Positions 22,914 through 33,697 of a stretch of DNA of 64,000 bases are shown here, piece after piece (position 1 is the first letter of the stretch; every line of letters begins with the position of its first letter). The stretch is from Podospora comata (taxonomy: Eukaryota > Ascomycota > Sordariomycetes > Sordariales > Podosporaceae), in NCBI GenBank assembly GCA_017354895.1, contig CP071494.1:372001-436000 (forward strand), written 5' to 3'. Position numbers and translations under genes: made by a program. Under the pieces are notes generated by a model. It was not told the origin of the DNA and ran no database searches. It worked only from the letters and a program-made list of their open reading frames with translations.

Positions 22914-23723
22914 TTATCCAAGCATACTCCTCTTCCTCCCGCGCATCCTGACATCTTCGAGCTTGTGAAGCACCCCCGGCGCCTTCTTGAAGGCTTCCCT
23001 ATACGAATCCAAGATGTGGTGAAATAACCTCTCCGCCCTGGGATGTGTACTCGCGAACGCTCTTTCCAACACGTAGAGATCTACCGCCCGGTCCTCGTCC
23101 GACTGACTCTGCATTGCGAGCCCAAAGTCAATCACCACCACATCGCCCGCTACAGCCATTGCCTTCTCAGCCTCGTCCCCGTGCCCGTTTGGTAGTCGGT
23201 CGTCTGCCCATGGTCTCAGCATCATGTTGCTCGTCGTCAGATCTCCGTGTATCACGCCCGTCCTGTGAAGCGCCCCGACGGCGACTCCAATCCTCTTCAT
23301 AAGATCGACCAGGGGCGTCTCGTCTTCCTGGCTGTGATCCACAACGGCATCGTCCTCTGGCCGCTCCCCTAGCCATTTGTTGATTCCTACTCTGACCGGC
23401 TCTCCCTCGATCCACTCAATCATCATCCAGCCGGCAGCGGCATCTTTGGTGAGAACAGCTGGTACTGGGACGCCCTCACGGTAGCAGCGGTCGAGGACTT
23501 TGGCTTCGGAGGAGATGCGGGCTTTGGTGAGGCGGGCGTCGAGAATGGGGTGGCGGTAGGGTTTTGGCGGGCGGTACTTGAGGGCGCAGAACTGGTCTGG
23601 TTGGAAGGGGGAGGGCGTTTTGTAGAGACGGCCTTCGGCACCTTGAGTGATGAGGATGGGCTTGTGGGCAGGGGAGAGGGTGAGGATTTTTGGTGGTGGG
23701 AATTCGGTTGCTGGTTCTGTCAT
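22914..23723 (-). CDS. BUD32: EKC/KEOPS complex kinase Bud32
   Basis: A single-exon gene of 269 residues. Bud32 is the small atypical kinase/ATPase of the EKC/KEOPS complex, needed with Kae1 for the t6A37 modification of ANN-decoding tRNAs and linked to telomere upkeep. Visible parts: glycine-rich ITQGAEGRLYK, K49 in CALKYR, HPILDARLTKARISSEAKVLDRC (the Bud32-specific N-lobe), MMIEWIEGEPV, catalytic loop HGDLTTSNMML (D161, N166), VVVIDFGLAMQS (D199), VDLYVLERAFASTHP, and the basic tail VRMRGRKRSMLG. The lack of an activation segment after DFG is normal for this family. The start at 23723 is chosen because it opens the conserved core; an upstream in-frame extension to 23924 has no conserved features. 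A C-lobe insert of acidic residues (about 120-137) is unremarkable. Confidence 0.94.
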   Translation of the reverse strand: MTEPATEFPPPKILTLSPAHKPILITQGAEGRLYKTPSPFQPDQFCALKYRPPKPYRHPILDARLTKARISSEAKVLDRCYREGVPVPAVLTKDAAAGWMMIEWIEGEPVRVGINKWLGERPEDDAVVDHSQEDETPLVDLMKRIGVAVGALHRTGVIHGDLTTSNMMLRPWADDRLPNGHGDEAEKAMAVAGDVVVIDFGLAMQSQSDEDRAVDLYVLERAFASTHPRAERLFHHILDSYREAFKKAPGVLHKLEDVRMRGRKRSMLG

Positions 23724-24618
23724 GGTGGGCGAATCTGCTTTCTTTTGTCTGGCGGAAATCTTGAGGTTCTTGTCGTCGGCGAGTGTGAGTTTGTTGGGAC
23801 AGATATCCTGTTCAATATTTTGGCGGTCGCATTTGTTTCCTCGGACGTTGAAGAGGGGCAGTTGAAGAAAGTGGGATGGATCATGGAGGGGCAGAAATGT
23901 TACCCACTTGATCTGCCCGCCCACGCGGAGCTAGGTAATGCTGTGGAATGGGCTATGCCCGATGCAAGGGGAAGACTTGGTGTTTGTAACGTTTAAAAGA
24001 CCGTTTATCTCTCTCTTCTTCTTTTGTCTTTACCAAAACTTCTCCAGACCTTGTCTACATACGCTTAGTGGCTTCGGAAGGCATCCAAGACCTACGATTG
24101 TTTGTCTTCTCGAGTCGGCAAGCCCTTCCGCTGTGAAGCACTCTCTCTTGATAAACTTCAGCACGACCTGATCCACCACACCTCGAACTCACATCCTTTC
24201 AAAGATCAGAGGACATCTATCATCATCAGCGAGGACTGCGAATATGAAGCATCAACCGAGGAACCGCCAACAGCATCGCGGGGTTCTCAAGCGGCAGAAT
24301 GTGATGACGCTCGGCGGCTCGCACCCCTGTCGGTGCGGGCGGTGAGGTCACCACCTCTCACAGCCAGAAAGCAGGAAACATGTGCCTGGTCCAGGGTTCG
24401 GGTCGTTCGGTGGTGGTGAGCGGGGGACAATCAAGTGACGTTCCAGCAGCCACTGTCTTTGCAATCACACACCAACGAGCGAAAAAAGCCCAGCCATCTT
24501 TCTTCCTGGCTTCCGATGGTTCGAAAGACGCCAACAATGTCATGTCGTTCGCCTACCATGCCCTGAGAAATTAAGGAACCAGCGCAGTAATCCAGGCACA
24601 CGCACCACTACTGGCAAA
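23724..24618. promoter_or_regulatory. Divergent promoter region between BUD32 and an orphan gene
   Basis: Both start codons point outward, so two promoters share this 895 bp. No recognised operator is seen and the short ORFs are unconvincing. Confidence 0.45.
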
Positions 24619-25440
24619 ATGACAGCGGTTGACAACACATCAGCGGGCCTCGGCGGGGACAGCTATGCCCAACAGTGGATCCTCATGCTGGCCCTTACTA
24701 CCCTCGTCCTCTCGCTGGCCATCCTATCGCAGTTAGCAACCTGCTATGCAAGAGCCTACATTGATGCGCCCAGCGAGGTGTCTGCTTTTCTGGATGCCAT
24801 CGATAGCTCTATCGCCGAGAACGAGTCCTACGACCATGATATCGCCAAGGTGAAGCGGTTGGATGATAAGCTGCGGCTGGGGAAGTTATTGCGCGACATT
24901 CAGAAAGCAGGGGATGTGCTGAGAGAGGCGCTTAATGCGTTGATGGAAGAAAGGGAGGGCGAGAAGAGGGCAGCCCAACTACGGACCGGCGCGAGATTAC
25001 TATGGGCTAGTCACCGACAAGAGTTGGAGGATAAAGTGCGCCGGATGGATCTGTTGAGGATGCGGTTTCTGGTCGTGCACATGGGGATTATCTCCAGTAT
25101 GGCAAGTGACACGGCGGCAATGGCGAGCAGGACGAATGGAATGGTTATCAATGCGAGCACCAGACGAGAGCCGTCACAGAGGCCACTGCCGCCGGCAAGC
25201 CCACCTATGACACCTGAGCCACCACCCTTACCACCACCGCTACGCGCGTTTACAGATTCGCCCATCAAGTCCAAGCCACCTTTGAGGAGGCTAACGGTAC
25301 ATTCGATGGGCCATCCAGAAGCAATAGAGGTGCCGCATCGAACGGGGTGGGCAGGTGTAATGCAAGAGCTTCAGAGAAGCCCGGTATTGAGAGAGAGGCA
25401 CGCCAGCATCGAGCTTGCCATGTCCCGAGCGGTTTGTTGA
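24619..25440 (+). CDS. Hypothetical protein with one N-terminal membrane helix
   Basis: A single-exon ORF of 273 residues that I do not recognise. It starts MTAVDNTSAG, has a hydrophobic helix at about 22-45 (LMLALTTLVLSLAILSQLATCYA), then a charged helical segment (about 50-150) with heptad-like Leu/Ala spacing (KRLDDKLRLGKLLRDIQKAGDVLREALNALMEEREGEKRA, followed by LEDKVRRMDLLRMRFL), and a Pro-rich C-terminus (PASPPMTPEPPPLPPP). This suggests a membrane-anchored coiled-coil protein. Codon use and amino-acid make-up look like a real gene, and it lies divergent from BUD32 with its own upstream region. No family or function is claimed. Confidence 0.65.
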   Translation: MTAVDNTSAGLGGDSYAQQWILMLALTTLVLSLAILSQLATCYARAYIDAPSEVSAFLDAIDSSIAENESYDHDIAKVKRLDDKLRLGKLLRDIQKAGDVLREALNALMEEREGEKRAAQLRTGARLLWASHRQELEDKVRRMDLLRMRFLVVHMGIISSMASDTAAMASRTNGMVINASTRREPSQRPLPPASPPMTPEPPPLPPPLRAFTDSPIKSKPPLRRLTVHSMGHPEAIEVPHRTGWAGVMQELQRSPVLRERHASIELAMSRAVC

Positions 25441-25852
25441 CGAACTGTTATGAATACATACGACGTCTTGACGATTATGATCATTACGACCTTTATGACA
25501 TTCCAGCATTCGGCGTTCGCGTCAGCCAGCTTCATTCAAAAATGGAAGAATGGTGGAATAGATCTATAGCGATGTTGATGGGTGCTGGCAGGATTGGTTT
25601 GGCAGTTGTTTGTCTGGTGTACTTTGACGAGATACCCTTTTTAGTCCCTTTTTCCGGTTGTTCGAGCAACAAAGCACATGTTCCGTTATTTGTCATGCGG
25701 GCATCATATAGGTTCGACATTCTGGTTGATCTGTCTTCACTTTGAACTCTTCAGTACTTGTATAATCACCATACCATTGGTGGCTTTAGATGTATACAGG
25801 TCTCTCGAGATGTAATTGTACAATCACACTTATACAAAACTGTATCGTCCTT
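25441..25852. other. Convergent intergenic region
   Basis: 412 bp of AT-rich 3' flank between convergent genes. Nothing recognisable is seen in it. Confidence 0.5.
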
Positions 25853-26552
25853 CTAGTGAGCGGCATCGGGACCTGTTCCGTTTCTTTCGCCAACTGTTTT
25901 GTTTTTGTCAGCATAACCGCCACCCAGCTGGAAAATGGAGCGAAAACCTACCATCAAGAGCAACCAAGAACCGACTGACACAGTTGTAGCATGCAACCTG
26001 TTATGTTGTTAGCTGTTTTGTTGCATTGTTGTTTCTCAGGTAAAACACAAAGCTTACAGTAGCAGTGATCTCAACCATCTCCTTGTCGCTGAAGATCTCC
26101 CTCATCTTGGCAAACGTCTCATCCCTCACCTGAACGTTTCTTGTCATCTCATCCGTATAGCAAGTAACAGCCCACTGCTTGTCCGTAAGCTCGGCATGCT
26201 TCTGGGTCTCACCCAAAACGAGAGGCTGCTCAGTCTTGATGGCGTTCATGCCCTCCTTGCTCACACCACCCTGCTCGGCGAGGGGAGCATGGTGAGCCCA
26301 CTCATACCAGGCCCGGTTGACAACGGCAACGCGGGAGATGGCAATCTCACGAAGGTCCTGAGGGATGGTGGTCTTGGTGCGGACCGCGCCGAGGAAGGAG
26401 TTCCAGCCGTCAGCAACCGGGGGTGAATGAAGGAGGGTGAGATCCAGGGGTTGAAGGGGACGGGGGTGGCGGCGGGTCTGGATGCGCTGGACGATCTCAG
26501 CCTCCTCGGGGGTGGCCGTTGGGGGTGGGTCGGCGATGTAGGGGAGACGCAT
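25853..26552 (-). CDS. Carboxymuconolactone decarboxylase / AhpD-like protein
   Basis: Three exons, 26058-26552, 25952-25997 and 25853-25893, with phases that agree; 193 residues. The fold is the all-helical CMD/AhpD type. Supporting blocks are NSFLGAVRTKTTIPQDLREIAISRVAVVNRAWYEWAHHAPLAEQGGVS, which is the typical core with W-Y-E-W-x-H-H, and ELTDKQWAVTCYTDEMTRNVQVRDETFAKMREIFSDKEMVEITATVACYNCVSRFLVALDVGE after splicing. The MVEIT-x-TVAxYNxVSRF-x-x-AL ending is the usual second helix pair of fungal CMD proteins. The AhpD CxxC redox pair is not at the usual place (WYEWAHH instead), so peroxidase-partner activity is doubtful. Many fungal relatives sit in secondary-metabolite clusters, but no cluster is visible here. 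The substrate is unknown. Confidence 0.85.
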
Positions 26553-28762
26553 TTTGCGAGTTTGATATTGGGGATAGGGGATATCTTGTTTACCTAAGAG
26601 TCAGTACTTGTATAAACATATGAAGCTCGAGTCATTCTCATCTTGTGATGAGAGACAGCAGGTAGCACTTACAACAACGGGAGTTGCCTAATCGAGGTCT
26701 GAGACAAGGCCTGAGAATGGAGGTTACCTTCATGTGAGCTCACCTTTGAGAGGAAAAGAGAAAGATCAACAATGATTCAGACAATGTGGACAAGGGCCTG
26801 GCAACGGCAACTGATGTCATCCCCACATTGCCGGTTCCGCAGCGGGTGACGGCGGGACAGAGCGGAGGTTTAGTGCGGGGGTATCCACCCCCTTTGCCGT
26901 AGCGGGACCATGTTCGGTAAGTATTTATTTACTTCGGCTTCAATTCTTTTCTAAATCTTGACATGGAAATACATGAGACACCGGATGACCAGATTATATA
27001 GGGCTTTCTTGCCACGATGCTGTTCACAAGGACTCAGAAGCGATTCGAGGCTTGATTTCCTAGGTACACATTCATTTCTCTTGTGAAGTACTGTTCGTGG
27101 CCCATCTTCCCAGTGAGCTTCAAATGACAGTCTTTGTTACTGTGTGTCACAAGGGGAACTTGCACATATGATTCCGCTTGGAATTGGAATAACTTCCGCT
27201 TCACCACCACACCTTTTGCAAAGTTTGTGGGAAAGAGGCCTCTCTGCCTGGTAACTTTTCTAAACACAAACTACTTCGATAGCCATTTCTATATTCAACA
27301 CTTCTCCTTGATAGCTTGGTCTTTCATCTTGAACAAATTTCAAAACAGTGATGAAAGGACAATGTCCACAAAAGAGATATGAATGACTTGGTATATACAC
27401 AATGAACTGACACACACGCATTACTCGCATGCCAATGACATGAGATCTTAAGCTTGCATCGATGGGGTCTCAAATGGTCGTTGAAGCCGGCATGCGCTTG
27501 CAGGTACTCACCGGGCCGTGGGCATTTCCTTTGAACTGGAAATGGAAGTGGCTCCCAAGTCACTGGCGAGCATGAACAGGAAGGTCATTTCCAAGATCAG
27601 CTGTACCGGCGTCAAATACCCACCGAGACCCGCCTCCTGGGTAAGCAAGCGCAGAGAAGCTCCTTCTCTGGTATGTGACAGACTCAGCAAAGTGATGCTC
27701 TGGTGTTCCCAAACCTTCTCTCCTCTCCTCTTTTCCACCAATTCATCACAGAGCGAAGTTGGGATTTCCAGCCCTACATAGCCAACTTGCCCACTCCCGG
27801 CCTCCTCTCTTCTTTTTTGGGTACATTGTGACATATTGTCTTTACCGGCATCCTTCATCAATCTGGCCTTGCCTTGTTCCACCTTGTGAACACCACCTGA
27901 GCGTTTTTTTGGGAGCGAGCGAGCGATCGAAATCAAATCACAACTGCATGAATCATCTTGGACGACCGAGCACTACAATTGCCAATATAAAGAGGCTCGA
28001 TACCTTACCTCCCCCATCATCTTTGCCGTCTCTATTGTGTTTTGGACTGGTCTCTCGGCACGTAATATTCCCGTCTGATACCTGGGTGCCTGGGCTGCGT
28101 AAAATTGGCTGCGAGTTGTCTAAAGAGAAGACTGAGGAGCTTTGCACTGGAGGGAGGCATTTCAAAGCCAAGACCACTCTTCAAACTGCTATTATTGGCT
28201 CAATTTTACAATCGACGACATCATCAGCTTGGTTTCCGGGGCCAAAGGCAGGATAGCTCTCGCCATTTTGGTCACATCTTGCTGTCAACACAGGACCAAT
28301 TTCCTGGCGGCTGGGAAAAACCCTCGTCTCCCTTCCAAGGCAACTGTCTTTTCAACCTGACCACAAGCAGAAACAATTTATTTGTCTCTCCTCAACCAGC
28401 AAGCTTCCTGGCAAGTTCGTCAACCATCTAGCTTGGAACAACTTCAACGATCTCGCCTCAGGACAACTTGGTGTGAGGCTTCTGAAACGTTCAACTGGCT
28501 GGCCATCTTCTGGTTGACCATACTCTGTAAGTCTTCTCATACTTGGTGCTCCCCATTCTCCAATGAATCAGGCCTTTCAGTTGATGATTCACTGGGGGTT
28601 GATCCTCTTTTGGCGAGGATATTGAGAGATGATCCGAGGATTGAGTCCATCTGGGGATATCTGCAACAACGTCAGCTAACCAAGGATTGAAACAGTCTAC
28701 TGCCGTTACTCATTCCTCTCGATTTTAATCTTGGTCCTCCGATCGGACTCCCCAACATCAAC
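26553..28762. other. Long divergent intergenic region
   Basis: 2.2 kb between the CMD-like gene and the long disordered gene. ORFs on both strands (for example 27508-27936 minus and 27759-28256 plus) overlap each other and have no recognisable domain. A GTAAGT near 28528 inside a pyrimidine-rich stretch may be the donor of a 5' UTR intron of the downstream gene. Otherwise I see nothing definite. Confidence 0.4.
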
Positions 28763-31111
28763 ATGCTTCTTCCACGCCACTCAAGCAAAATCCAGCCTCA
28801 TGGCTCCCAGGCCACCACTAGGCCAAGTCGGCTGAGATCTCCTGGTCTTCGGCTCAAGACAAGCTCGCTCGATCTTATTCCTTCAGATGAGAAGGCCCAG
28901 GCGATGGCTTCAGCCGACTGGAGAAAGATGGCGCCGGATTCTGGCCTCGGCGATAATCGTCAGCAGATTTCAGACGAGAATAGCAGACATCCATCCGACC
29001 AGAATGATGGCTTTTACTCGCCCTTCGTGCTGGGGATGAAGCCTATGAATACTGGATCAAGGGCTCAGTACCAGTATGCTAGGGACCCTACAAGCGGCAT
29101 TGCTTGGGAGGTCATTTCATCGGCTCCTGGGTGCGATTTCAGGTGGGAGGAAACGAGGACCAGCGAGTCGTCAGGCATACCGTCCTCAATCCTCAAGGCG
29201 TGCCAACCGAACCTCCAAGACACCACGATGGTGCGGCTTAAGGCCATCAAGCCAATGAACGTGAGCATCAACGGCGACATCATCAAACTGCCCAACAAGT
29301 ACTCTTTGGATGTTACCCCTGTTGACATCCAAGAGCCAGACGCTGCTTGCTTTATGAACAGGGAACACGGCGAGATCCTGGCCACTCTCAAACTCCTCAA
29401 GCCCAAGGCCCGCTTACGCCGTATGAAATCCGAGCTTCACGAAGAGAGCGTTCTGAAAGATCTGGGTGACTTCTTGTCCCAACAGAGTGGGAAGCCTCCA
29501 AAGGTCGTCGCGGCAAGCAAGGAAGTTCAACGCCAAAACCGTAGGTCATCGGGGCATTGGAGCAGCCATGACTCTGGAATCTCAACCGGTTCTGAAACCT
29601 CTGGCCTTCAGAAAGAGATGCCTTTAGGGGCACATCACCGAACACCTGCGGAAGGTCACCGCTTTCAGACACTACTCAGCCGCCTACACTTGACCACGGA
29701 GACAGGAGAAGCTTCCCAGCCACCGACAGCACCTGATCATGCTGAGATGTCGAAGAGCCATGCTCAGGTGGTGGATCCTGCAATTATCGCCGCAAAGGTC
29801 AAAGACGAAGAGCGCGAGGAGACGCCCGACAACTCGGAAAGGGGCGCGCGCGAAGGTACCTTTTTCGGAAGGGATTCTACCTTGCTGTTTGGGAAGGGTA
29901 AATGGGCGCAAAAATCACACGATTCTGGCTATTCAACATTCCATTTCATGAAACAGGGCACACAAGAACCAACAAGGCCCAAGGCGGTCGAGCATTCTGG
30001 TCCTACGGTTCAGAAGCGCAAAGAAGATTCAACATCATGTTCAACCACCTCAACCAAGTTGAATCCCACAGCTGCCGAATTCAAGTCGGCCACCAAAGGT
30101 GACCTCAAGTCAGGGGTGAAGAGCGATTTCAAGCCCGCGCCCGCAGCTTATCCTGCCCCTCCCTGGACCCCAAAAAGACGGACACGGCCTTTACTCAACA
30201 ATATCTTTCCTGGTGTACTGGAAGATCCCGGTTTCATGGCCCAGACAGTGCCATTTGTGGCAAACGATTGTCTTCAAGGTAGTCCATGGCAGACAAGTGG
30301 TCCTCCAGCAGGGCCAGTGTGGGTGGCTGAACCGGGACTGCCTATCCCAGAGATGGCCTTCCAACCACCAGTAGCACCAATAGCAATGGCACCTCTTCCG
30401 ATTGTTGACCCAGTTACGCAGCAGTTGGTCCCACCACCCTTCGTTCCTCCGTCCAGCAACTTTGGAACCTTCCCGCCTTCCGGAATCGCTCCTATTCCCA
30501 GCCAGATGCCAGGTTCCAACCCCGTATTTAGCACGCTTCCTCCATTGCGGCCTCCCCCAGCCCCCAGACCAAGATTTTCTCAGCCTATCCCGATTCCTCC
30601 TGAGCAAAGAGCCCCTATGCCCGCCGTGCCGAATGCAACTAGCTTCCAAGCACCTACTCTATACGGTCCAACTCTTGTTGCCGGTCCACCGCCTCCTTTG
30701 GCCTAGGATGGCAAGGGACCACGACCGGTATTTCCCGTCACCCAGAAACCACGCGACCATGACCCTGTGAAGCAGCAGGCATATGAATCGTATCTGGAGT
30801 GGCGAAAGGCCAATGAGCCTGGCTATCACATGAAGTGCAAAATGCGTCAAGCACACCGTGTGGTTCGTCAATACCAGCAACAGGCGCAGACTGCTGACTG
30901 GAAGACTGTAGCTGGGCAGGCCAAAGCAGCAGCTGGAGCGTTGGAAGCACATGCAGCCGAGGAAAAGAGGAGGTCAAAAGAAGCAGCTCTCAAGGAGCAA
31001 TTCAAAAAGAGCGTGAAGAGGGTAGCAGAGTCCTCTGGAGCCACGGAGATAAAGGAACAAACACTTCCTGACACGAATAATGAAAAGCAAACACAAACAT
31101 TGGTCATATAA
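28763..31111 (+). CDS. Long disordered protein of unknown function with an in-frame TAG
   Basis: The frame is open from the ATG at 28763 for 647 codons to a TAG at 30704-30706, then stays open in the same frame for 134 more codons to TAA at 31109-31111. I do not recognise the family. The first part is Ser/Pro/Lys-rich with a more ordered segment near residues 75-225 (FYSPFVLGMKPMN, GIAWEVISSAPGCDFRWEETR, PCQ/NLQDTTMVRLKAIKPMNVSINGD), and twice shows SHDSGxST. The last 200 residues before the TAG are Pro-rich. The part after the TAG is clearly protein-like: HDPVKQQAYESYLEWRKANE, then a long Ala/Lys/Glu/Gln helix (QAKAAAGALEAHAAEEKRRSKEAALKEQF). The TAG could be edited, read through, or removed by an in-frame intron; the short version ending at 30706 is the conservative model. 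That the region codes for protein is likely; the exact end is open. Confidence 0.7.
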
Positions 31112-31640
31112 AGCACACGATGACGAAAAGAGGGATATGCCCGTTTGCTCCGGAATACGATTCTTGTCATTTCGAAAGCTCGCTCGCTCAGGACAATTCT
31201 TTTCAACAGTTAGCAACCTTCGTTTCCGTTCCCCATCTTATTATATTGACTTCGATCATCTCAGCTCAGCAAACAGACATAACTACGATCCTTCTTTTTC
31301 AGCATGAACCCGGTGTTCTATAGACGAGGAATGAGTTATTTTACCGTTTGCTTTGGAGAATCAGAGGTAGCTTTACCGGGGGAGCTTCAGGAAATCATGT
31401 TATCCATTGAATGGTTATGGACTTTATGTCCTGATGGCGCAATTTGCTTTTTCTTTTTCGTTTCGGTTTGACTTATCCAGCTACATCAGCAGAGGAATCA
31501 AACATGGATAGTACGTGACTCGGGAGGTTGGCTAGGTATTCGGCTTGACCGAGAGTTATACAGCACAACAGAGTTTAATATTGGTAGTTTGGTTGTGCCA
31601 GCAGTGGTGATTATGTGACGGGTGTAACACGATGACCTTG
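31112..31640. other. Convergent intergenic region
   Basis: The 3' flanks of two convergent genes, 529 bp, AT-rich. No gene or repeat is visible. Confidence 0.5.
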
Positions 31641-33191
31641 TCATTCGCCATCAGCCGGACCCGAGAAATAAGCCCCCTCCCAGCCACCACAGTCTTCCAA
31701 TTTGGCTCCTTGTCTCGCTCTGTTGATCCTCTCTTCCGTGATCTTGAATTCCTCGGGAAGTCTTGCATGTCCTTGTCCTGATTCTGGCAAACCCAGCATC
31801 TGGGCTGCCACAGCTCTGGCAGAGAGAGCAGCAGATGGCATGCCATGCCCGGTGTACCCAGCACACACCCATATTCCCCTGTGGGAGGGAACCTCTCCCA
31901 CCCAGGCATTAGAGTCACGAGAGTAGCCCATCACGCCCGTCCACTCGTATGTTGCGGGTAACTCTTCGTCTTTTCCACCCAAGTCCAGCGGAGGAGAGAG
32001 GTTCGACCTCAGATAGTGAGCCACTTTCAGCTCGAGCTCATCATCGTTGTATTGTCCCAGTCCGAGCCGCAGTGCCAACCGACGACCTCCACCGTAGATC
32101 ACCTCGCCTCCTGAGTCGGGGGTCAACACTGGTCTCTGAACGAGGTAGTCGTCTCTCGGTGCGTGTTGGCCCTTCTCGGGGTCGGCAGCGAAGAGGTAGG
32201 AGTGGGTGAGGGTTTGGACTGGGGATGGGGGGACGATGGCGCTTATCTGGCCGCGGACGGGGACGATGAGGTCGGAGAGGGAGGGGAGGAGATGGGAGGT
32301 GTACCCGTTTGTTGCTAGGAGGACTTTTGGGGTGGTGAGGGTGCCGCGGGGGGTGAGGATTTGGTGTTTACCGGGGGAGGAGGGGGAGGGAGAGAGGGAG
32401 AGGACGGGGGTGTTGGTTTGGAGGTTGAAGTTTGGGTTGGGGAGGAGGGAGGTGAGGATGTGGGCGATTAGTTTGTAGGGCCAGAGGGAGGCGGCGGTTT
32501 TTTGGATGATGGCGCCGTGGCAGTTGGGGGCTCTGAGGCGGGCTAGTTTGGATGGGTTGGTTGGGAGGATTACTTCTAGCTGGGAGGCGAGAAAGGGATG
32601 GGTTTTGGTGAGGGAGTCGACTTGAGCAACAGCGGTTTGGAAGAGGGGGGTTGACATGAAGGCGTGGACGCCGCCGGAGAGGGTTATCCTGTGGTGATGG
32701 GGTTAGTTTGGGGGGAAAATTGGTATGAGATATGAGAAGGGATATACCAGTCACAGTCAATGTTTTCATCTCTTACTAATCTTTCAAGAAAAGAAAAGGT
32801 TTCCAACTCAAAAGCAGCAACGGCTGGGTTGGTGCCATAGACGAGAGGCTGGCAGTGGCCTCCATTCTGATGGAACTGTTAGAATTATCATGTAAAACTC
32901 ATCAGATAAGTCAGTCCAGGCACACACCCTTCCTGTGGCACCACCACAGGCCTCCCTCGCCTCGATCATCACAACCTTCTTGTTACAGGAATAATCCTGC
33001 AGAAGAGACCTCGCGGCAAAGGCACCGGTTATACCACTCCCGATAATCACAATGTCTGCTTCCTCTGGCAGATCTGGTGTTGATCGATGCCCCAAAAGCA
33101 GGGCATTCGGTTCACGAAGCCAGTAAGAAGAGGTCGGGTTGGCAGAGGGAAGGCCTGCCTGGTTCGTTCTGGGGCCGGTGTCGGAGGCCAT
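31641..33191 (-). CDS. FAD-dependent oxidoreductase, D-amino-acid oxidase-like (DAO family)
   Basis: Three exons: 32928-33191, 32748-32866 and 31641-32688, giving 476 residues. The first intron has GTGTGT and a CTAAC branch; the second GTATAT...CAG. The FAD-binding motif is EADIVIIGSGITGAFAARSLL (GxGxxG), followed by VVMIEAREACGGATGRNGGHCQP, the second flavin motif formed only after splicing. The C-terminal part shows YLVQRPVLTPDSGGEVIYGGGRR, EWTGVMGYSRDSNAWVGEVPSHRGIWVCAGYTGHGMPSAALSARAVAAQM, typical of DAO-type enzymes (glycine/sarcosine/gamma-glutamylputrescine oxidase relatives). Such enzymes oxidise the amine of an amino acid or amine to an imine with transfer of electrons to oxygen. No signal peptide or clear peroxisomal tail is seen (end GPADGE). 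The substrate cannot be predicted. Confidence 0.88.
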
Positions 33192-33697
33192 CTTGACTGG
33201 TCAATGTTACTGTTTGTTAAGGTTGTTGAACCGCCTCCAGCTAATATAACTCGTATTAGAAAGCCGTGTTGAGATGAGACTACGCGAATATGAAATCCCT
33301 CATCCCAAATGTTCAGATGAGACTGAGACGGAGACTGAAAGCTAATGCACTGAAGGCATGACATGACATACAGCAGAGGTTCTCCACTTTTCCAACCCCT
33401 TTCCAATTGGAGTCTATTAGTCAAGATGGTACCTTGTATTGAGCAACAGCTAATCGCTGCGACATGTAGCAATATAACAACAATAACAAGGCACCCATAT
33501 AAAGTTCCTGGATATGCATTCATCAACTCAGTCTACACCACCTGAGATATCCCGCCTGCCCGCTGACGCTCTAGCGTAGTACAATACGCGGAGGTTCCGC
33601 CCATCCAAAGGGTCTTCCATCTTCATTACAAAATCAATGCAGTCTACTCCTCCCTGGGTATAACAGCCTTTATCTTCTTCAATTTGCTCTGAAATGC
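33192..33697. other. Intergenic region upstream of the FAD enzyme gene
   Basis: 506 bp holding the FAD enzyme promoter and the RVS167 3' flank. No TATA-like motif stands out and no gene is seen. Confidence 0.45.

Noticed and set aside
27508-28256. Overlapping ORFs, 142 codons minus and 165 codons plus
   Set aside because: They exclude each other, carry no recognised domain, and lack leader-like or intron signals.
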